64,000 nucleotides of DNA, from NCBI GenBank assembly GCA_920105625.2, contig OV050030.1, forward strand, positions 166,403,315 through 166,467,314, written 5' to 3'. The notes under the pieces are model-generated. The model worked only from the letters and a program-made list of their open reading frames with translations. It searched no databases and was not told the origin of the DNA. Below, one piece after another: positions 58,314 through 64,000 of the stretch (positions within the stretch are counted from its first letter, which is position 1; each line of letters opens with the position of its first letter). The translations under genes were made by a program, and so were the position numbers. Origin of the DNA: Clusia tigrina. Lineage: Eukaryota; Arthropoda; Insecta; Diptera; Clusiidae.

Positions 58314-58324
58314 CGACTGCGCCA
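58314..58324 (-). promoter_or_regulatory. Primer-binding site, tRNA-Ser type (copy 2)
   Basis: TGGCGCAGTCG on the minus strand, two bases inside the right LTR, as in copy 1. Confidence 0.8.
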
Positions 58325-58326
58325 CT

Positions 58327-58757
58327 TACGTTTGCTGTCGAAGAGTTTATTAAAAAAAACACACAAGAAATAAATTTACATGATTTCTTAATATTTATTA
58401 ATTATATCTGGAGCATTGGCCTACAAGAATATGTTCTTGTTCATCTAAGTCTTTAATTCATCTAACCTATCTTTCATTTCGTTCTTCTTTTATATGCTTA
58501 ATTTATGTCATAATAAAACAATTCCTATTAAATTTGCCGTAGCAGATTTCATGGGAATTGTTTTTACGTTTTGATTCTTTCCTATGAAATTTGCCCATGC
58601 AATATTTCATAGGAATTGTTTTCTTACATTTTGATTGTTTCCTATGAAATTTGCGCCTGCAATATTTCATAGGAATTGTTTTGTACATTTTTATATATTT
58701 CTTAAAAACTACTAAAACTGTAATAATTAATTATTAAGGTTTGGGGCGTGTTACCTT
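58327..58757 (-). repeat. Errantivirus 5' LTR (copy 2)
   Basis: Equivalent of 36913-37343 with the same palindromic 60-base units (58581-58613 and 58641-58673). BEL sequence resumes directly after it. Confidence 0.8.
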
Positions 58758-59938
58758 AGCTCGCGCTATAATCACAGATTTGAGCAACAGCTGATGTCTG
58801 AACTGCCAGGCGACAGGGTGCAAGTGGGCAAGCCTTGTCTATATACAGGTATTGATTGCGCAGGTTCTTTTAGAGCAATGGGAGTGCAAACAGCAGGAGA
58901 GCGAATGAGGGAGCGTAAATGCTGGGTGGCTATATTTGTTTGCCTAAAAACAAAGGCCATTCATATTGACATTGTCTATAGACTTTATTGCTTGTTAGGA
59001 GCGCTTTATTTGCAGAAGGGGGAGATGTGAGCGAATATACAGTGACAATGGTAAATCATTTGTAGGGACGGCAAGGGAGCTGAGAAGAGCACGAGAGAGC
59101 TGGCAAGTAAGATATGTTTTTGAGCATTTGAGCAACAAGGGGACAGAATGGATATTCATGACGCCAGCAGCACCGCATCATGGCGGAATATATGAAACTG
59201 CTGTGAAGTCAATGAAGTACCACCTCACGCGCATTGCTGGGCAAAAGATTTTAACACAAGAGTAGTTATCTACCCTCCTATTCGAGATCGAAGCAATTTT
59301 GAACTCAAGGTCTTTGACACCTTGAGTGATGATGCGGAAGATATTCAGGCCTTGACGCCAGGGCATTTTTAGATAGGGGAGCCATTGATCATTCCCTTGC
59401 CATTCGTGAGCGAGCAGCAGTCAAACATGAAAGGAGCAAGTTTATGGAGAGTACGTCAGAAAATGACTGAGCATTTCTGGGAGAGATGCAGAGAGGAATA
59501 TTTGACGGCGCTGCAAGAGCGTAAAAACTTGCGCAGAGAACGAGAGCCAATGAGCCTGGATCAATTAGTGCTGATCAAGAGTGAACCAGCGCAATGGGCT
59601 TTGGGCACAATTAGTGAGCTAATAAGAAGCCGAGATGGTCTAATACGTTCAGTCATTGTGCAGACGGCCACAAACCGTCTGACAAGGCCTGTTCAGAAGA
59701 TATGTGTGGTTCCAATTGCACCGAGCGAATAGAGGGCAGTTTTATGAAAGCAAAGACAAGAGGTCCTTCTCTTGATCGCGGGGACTGTATCAAATGCAAC
59801 CATGCGTTTGAGTTTTCGCACATAGTGAAAAGAGGTTCAGCGAGTATTTTAAAGTTTAGTTCGTTTCTGACGATCGATGGTGCGGTTGCGCCAATGGAGC
59901 AGTGCGTGAGAGCACAAGGAGCAGTGCGATGCAATCTA
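58758..59938 (+). pseudogene. BEL element C integrase end (copy 2)
   Basis: Same content as 37344-38524. The catalytic set is found in TGIDCAGS (58850 region), YSDNGKSFVG (59037 region) and GGIYETAVKS (59180 region), and the C-terminus ends at 59732 with LTRPVQKICVVPI. In this copy the upstream half of the gene is present at 51061-52723, so the two belong to one interrupted pol gene. Confidence 0.92.
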
Positions 59939-59974
59939 TGTGCAGGGAGCTGAGCCAGGAGAGAGTGCAATCTA

Positions 59975-60436
59975 TGTGCAGGGATCTGAGCCAAGAGAGT
60001 GGTGCGGGGCAGGGGATCTTGAAGCAGGAGCCTATACAGAGCCTACACACAGGAGCAAGTATGAGCGGTGCCACAGGTATCCGAGTGCATAGTCACGTTT
60101 AGATTATATACGCTGACAATATTTATACATATTGCATTATACATTATATATATATACATAAACGTACCTATTTACACATACATATGCAGGTCTGTTCATG
60201 CATATGAGAGCAATTGAGCTAAACGCGCTAGAGCTTGTGCATATTCACTAATTGTATATACATATATACAAGTATCGCATACATGCTGATTTATTGTTGA
60301 GCTACATATGTAAGTGCATAATTATAAGAGCAATAAAAAGTGGTTTTTCGTATGCTTTTCCACTTAAAACAATTGTGTTTTTATTTAAGTCGGATTGCAG
60401 TAAGTATTGCCATAGTTTCATTGTCGATTCGATACA
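59975..60436 (+). repeat. BEL element C 3' LTR (copy 2)
   Basis: Partner of the 5' LTR at 47615-48077, with TGTGCAGGGA at the start and ATACA at the end. The 36-base duplicated start unit is at 59939-59974. Confidence 0.85.
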
Positions 60437-61421
60437 GAGGGATTCTATTGCGATTTATAATAGAGCGGGCAGCGAACCCTGCTTCATGTAGTGCTTCTTT
60501 GACTTCAGCGGGGGGAATATCCGATTCAAGTCCCTTTATGACAATGGTAAGGCCTTTGCTACTTTTAAGCTGATATGTGTAGCAGCTTTTTTATCATTGT
60601 CGAGCTTTTTTATAACCACTCTGTAATTGCTCTCACTATGTATTTGGATTTTTGTTTCCTAGATATTTCCTTTAACAAGAGGGGTGACATGGAAATTTTT
60701 AGGACCCATGAGCTCGATAAGCTTTGCAACTAATTTACTGTAGTAACGTTCTCGTAGGTAAATGGTAGGTAGTTTAAATACAGTATCAGGTGTGGGTGCG
60801 AATGCCTCCTCAGCACTTTGAAGTAGCTCGAAGCGATTATAACTAGAGAGTAGGCTCTGGCTAGTTTTACTGATTTTTGCTATGTTAGTTTAGATGCCAC
60901 TCGATTTTGGGCTTCGCTTGCGCTTGTTTATAAGGATATACCTATCTAAACCAGTTTGTAATGTTCCACTTTTCCCTGATGGGTTGCTTGAATATTTTTT
61001 GGTTGAGTGGTTTGCATTGATGGTTGGTGTGAGGGCATTTTCAGTATTGAAAGTGCGCTCAGCCACTGTTGGCGATTTTGTTTTAGCACGATCGGACTAG
61101 TGAGAGATAGACGTGGATGGAACCTGTTTGCACTCTTTAGTTGTGGACGCCGTTGGGCTGGGTGTTGAACATTGAGTGCTCCAAGATGGCGCATGCACAG
61201 AGACACTTTTGGACATTGTTTCAGGTTTGAGTGCGAACTTTGTGTACTTGCATTTGCATTGTTAGGTGCAGTCGCAATTGTACCCGAGAATGTCATGCCG
61301 AGAACATTCGACCTTATATTGGGGAGAGAAAGAAACATACTGTACTCACTCAGTTGCGCGATTACCGGACACTGCTGGGAAAGCGACTGAGGCAGATCTG
61401 GTGTTGAGGCAAGTGCAGGCA
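60437..61421 (-). pseudogene. Jockey ORF1 fragment (copy 2)
   Basis: Equivalent of 39023-40007. The 158-codon frame 60946-61422 differs from copy 1 at two encoded residues (Trp to Cys near 61369, Leu to Phe near 61336), a measure of how recent the duplication is. Confidence 0.88.
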
Positions 61422-62556
61422 TTTTTAATAAATTCTTGAATTCTTAATTATTCTTAATATTTTCCTAACCTAATAACTGTTTGCTAATTGGATGGCAGTT
61501 ATGCAAGATGACGTGGGAAAAAAGCATGAGATATATTCAGCCTGTATAGAAAAGCAAAAAGCTATTTGAAATAAATAACAAGTTTTTTTAAAGTAAATAG
61601 TTTTATTATTAGTTTTGCACTTCCCACACCACCCAGGAGGTATGCACTGGTGCGTTACCGAGTATATTTTTCATTTGGATGCTCGGTTACCCTGTCGGCC
61701 TATTCCATCCATTACAATATATTAAATTATATATATTAGTATTAAAATAAAAATACTAAGAACCAATTTGTATAAGTTGATTATATAAATTTAATTAAAG
61801 ATTAAAACTATATTATAATAAGAAAATGCAACAAAAAAAGAATAAAAAAAAATATATCATAATATTAAAATAATTTTATAACATACAAATTATCAATACA
61901 TTATAGTTTTATTTAATATAAAAATTATTTACATACATGTATGCACATTCAGTACTCCACACTGCATATACTAATGAAAAATGAAGTGACTAGAATAATT
62001 TAGAATTGTTTTGCTGTGATTTTGAAAAAACTGATAATTACAGTAGAATGGTTATATTAGAATAATTTATTAAGAGCAAATATAATCGAAAAACATTGCA
62101 ACCGCAAATCCCTAGCCGTTGCTTTAATAATTCAACACAATTAGATAATAGCCAACATTAAAAAGAAGACAAATAAAAGAATGTGTACCGAAATTTAACA
62201 GGGTATGCCTTTAGATTAATTTACAAATGATGAATACACAAAATTTTTGGTCTGAAATCTAAAAATAAAATAATTTAATTGAAAAATAGAATATATATAT
62301 CAATATTTTAGAAAATTACATTCCTTGTATATCCAAGCTCCTTCAATCCTTGAAAATAAAACGTGGCGAAATATATAACTATCGTCTTGGAATTCATCTT
62401 TACGGCAAAAATTTCACATTGTTGCATTAAAGTGGATTTCATCATGAATATTAAGAATGGTTTTACATTATTTATATAGCAGGTTTCATGCTAATACCTT
62501 AAAACAAACTAAAAATCAACTATTATTGTTATTGAAGATTATTAGCTTGTTATTGA
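61422..62556. other. AT-rich spacer, no gene (copy 2)
   Basis: Same AT-rich DNA as 40008-41142, with an occasional substitution such as G to C near 62015. Confidence 0.5.
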
Positions 62557-63244
62557 AGATCTTATAGCTATTTCGGACACGCCACTTGTCCTCATCAGAG
62601 ATCTTTCAATGAAAGCCAATTTTTCCCCAAGCATTTTTGTTATGTCTCAGAAATCAACAGCACACCAATTACTGCAGGTGGTGAACTCACTGATCAAATT
62701 CTGTTCATGTACTGTCTCATTCCACAACACACTCTAATCAACTCTGTCCCATTATTACCCCTCTTTTGTTCCTTTAGGTCTCTCTCTCTGTTTTTTATTA
62801 CATTTCAGTGGTGTCATAGTACATTGCTTTTGTTAGTGGCAGGCTAATTAAGAATGATCCCACTAACCTTCTAAGGATACATTCTATAAAGTTTACAATT
62901 TCTTGTGAAGATTCGTCAGTAGACATAGTTGTCACCTTTTTTACCGTATTCATTCTGTAAATGTGAGTAAGTCGATAGTCGTCAATTCTGTGTATATGAA
63001 GATTATTTTTTGTAACGAATTTATTGACAAGACAAGTTACAACAATAGTTGCAATTGCGTATGTGGTTATTCCACCGTAATAATTTTTCAGAAGAAGAAG
63101 AAGAATTATTGAAACATTTTTTTTTTTTGGCAGATCTTATATCTATTTCGGTCACGCCACTTGTCCTCATCAGAGATCTTTCAATGAAAGGCAATTTTCC
63201 CCAAGCATTTTTATTATGTCTCAGAAATCAACAGCACACCAATT
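62557..63244 (+). repeat. Small repeat family A (copy 2)
   Basis: Equivalent of 41143-41831. It is shorter by one T in the poly-T run near 63120. The foldback arms lie at 62965-63028 and about 63302-63365. Confidence 0.7.
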
Positions 63245-63365
63245 ATGAACCCTCCCAGGAATCGAACCTGGGTCTACAGCTGTGGTAATCTGTACATCCA
63301 TGTCAATAAATTCGGTACAAAAAATAATCTTCATATACACAGAATTGACGACTATCGACTTACTC

Positions 63366-64000
63366 ATATTATTGTTATTTTTAATAGTTTATTAAATAAG
63401 TAAATTGGAAAATAGTACTTAAAACTAAGCTACTATAGGCTTTTGGATTGAAGTTGTATTTTAACTTTAATGTGATGTATCATGTCACATAATTTTAAGA
63501 TGTTGTTACGTCCCCATATCCACCATATCTAGCACAGACACCCTGGCCAGCTCAGCACTTTTATTCTTATTTTTGCTCAGCTTTTCGGTGGGTTCCCAAC
63601 CCGCTGTGCCAGATCGTGGGGGCAAAAATGAAAATCTAAACTAACTTACGCTAAACCTACTATATCATTCATCATTCTTTTTCACATCCGAATACTTTGG
63701 TGTACCGCGTAATGGATATTTTCCATATTTTGGTGTATTTACGTAGATTATTTAAATGATCTTTTCTTTTTCTTTAATAGCGTAGTCACTACATTTTATG
63801 TACAATCGAAGCCCTTTTTATTTTTTTCTTCTTTCTTAGTGTTAAATTTAAAAATTAGCTTCACTCTCGACAAACGTAATTTTAACCACCACTCTTGCCA
63901 TGCAAAATCTGCAAAAATTTTCCGCTTTATCTGACTTCCAAAATCACTATCCTACGGTACTTCAACTCCCAGCTCTCTCTCTCTGGCATTCTACTTTCTA
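63366..64000. other. End of the window, non-coding (copy 2)
   Basis: Repeats 41953-42587 almost exactly, with no gene. If the array is tandem, the sequence beyond 64000 should continue like 42588 onward. Confidence 0.5.

Larger units (their letters stand above)
52724..58757 (-). mobile_element. Errantivirus-like Gypsy element, copy 2, both LTRs
   Basis: Same element as at 30506-37343, here with a longer left LTR (52724-53061) and the right LTR (58327-58757). AGCT occurs at 52720-52723 and at 58758-58761 and could be a 4-base target duplication, the size used by the 297/17.6 group. A 1067-base internal deletion joins 54757 to 54758 and removes the RNase H end and most of the integrase. It also has all the stops and shifts of copy 1. 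Confidence 0.9.
47615..60436 (+). mobile_element. BEL/Pao element C, with nested errantivirus
   Basis: 5' LTR at 47615-48077, primer-binding site, long leader with minisatellite, gag, pol up to the integrase zinc-binding region, then the errantivirus (52724-58757), the rest of the integrase, and 3' LTR at 59975-60436. Without the insert it is about 6.8 kb, normal for BEL/Pao. The left flank is a Helitron and the right flank is Jockey ORF1. The five bases on each side (ATTTA and GAGGG) do not match, so either the target duplication was lost or the ends come from two different insertions joined by LTR recombination. Confidence 0.88.

Overview
This window reads as an insect nuclear genome segment, almost certainly from a fly. 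Every recognisable coding stretch belongs to a transposable element: Jockey-, LOA- and RTE-type LINEs, BEL/Pao, Mag-type and errantivirus-type Gypsy elements, a Helitron, a P-element-like THAP transposase with short introns, and a tRNA-derived SINE. A tephritid or related higher fly is a reasonable guess, but no host gene is present to confirm it. The open frames are short and interrupted and the A+T content is high, as expected for old, heterochromatin-like or piRNA-cluster-like DNA.

Left part (1-30 kb) is a palimpsest of single old copies. From left to right: a decayed Jockey RT (204-1191, +); a BEL/Pao copy (1380-4610, +) split by a LINE RNase H fragment; a second BEL/Pao copy (5700-10435, +) split by an RTE LINE (6295-8770, -) and by the 3' end of an RNase H-bearing LINE (9056-9798, +); a Helitron Rep-helicase (11061-14735, +); a Gypsy fragment (16391-18110, +); a Mag-like Gypsy pol (18552-21625, -); a SINE with a long target-site duplication; a P-type THAP transposase with recognisable GT-AG introns (about 23975-25095, -); and a nearly complete but 3'-truncated Jockey LINE (25879-30505, -).

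Right part (30.5-64 kb) is dominated by a large, nearly identical duplication. Positions 30506-42587 recur at 52987-64000. The offset is 22481 before, and about 21414 after, a 1067-bp deletion private to the second copy. The repeated block holds an env-containing errantivirus (-), the 3' part and 3' LTR of a BEL/Pao element (+), a Jockey ORF1 fragment (-), an AT-rich spacer and a small repeat family with a 64-bp inverted repeat. Between the two copies lie a LOA-type LINE with a 713-codon ORF2 (42.9-46.2 kb, -), a Helitron 3' end with its terminus (46861-47612, -), and the 5' half of the BEL element: LTR, primer-binding site, a 69-bp minisatellite, gag and pol. The errantivirus is inserted in that BEL integrase gene, so the BEL element runs 47615-60436 around it.

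The layout fits a tandem array with a period of about 22.5 kb, truncated on its left at 30506. None of the elements looks able to move by itself now: nearly all carry stops, frameshifts or lost catalytic residues. No rRNA, CRISPR array or bacterial-type feature was seen.
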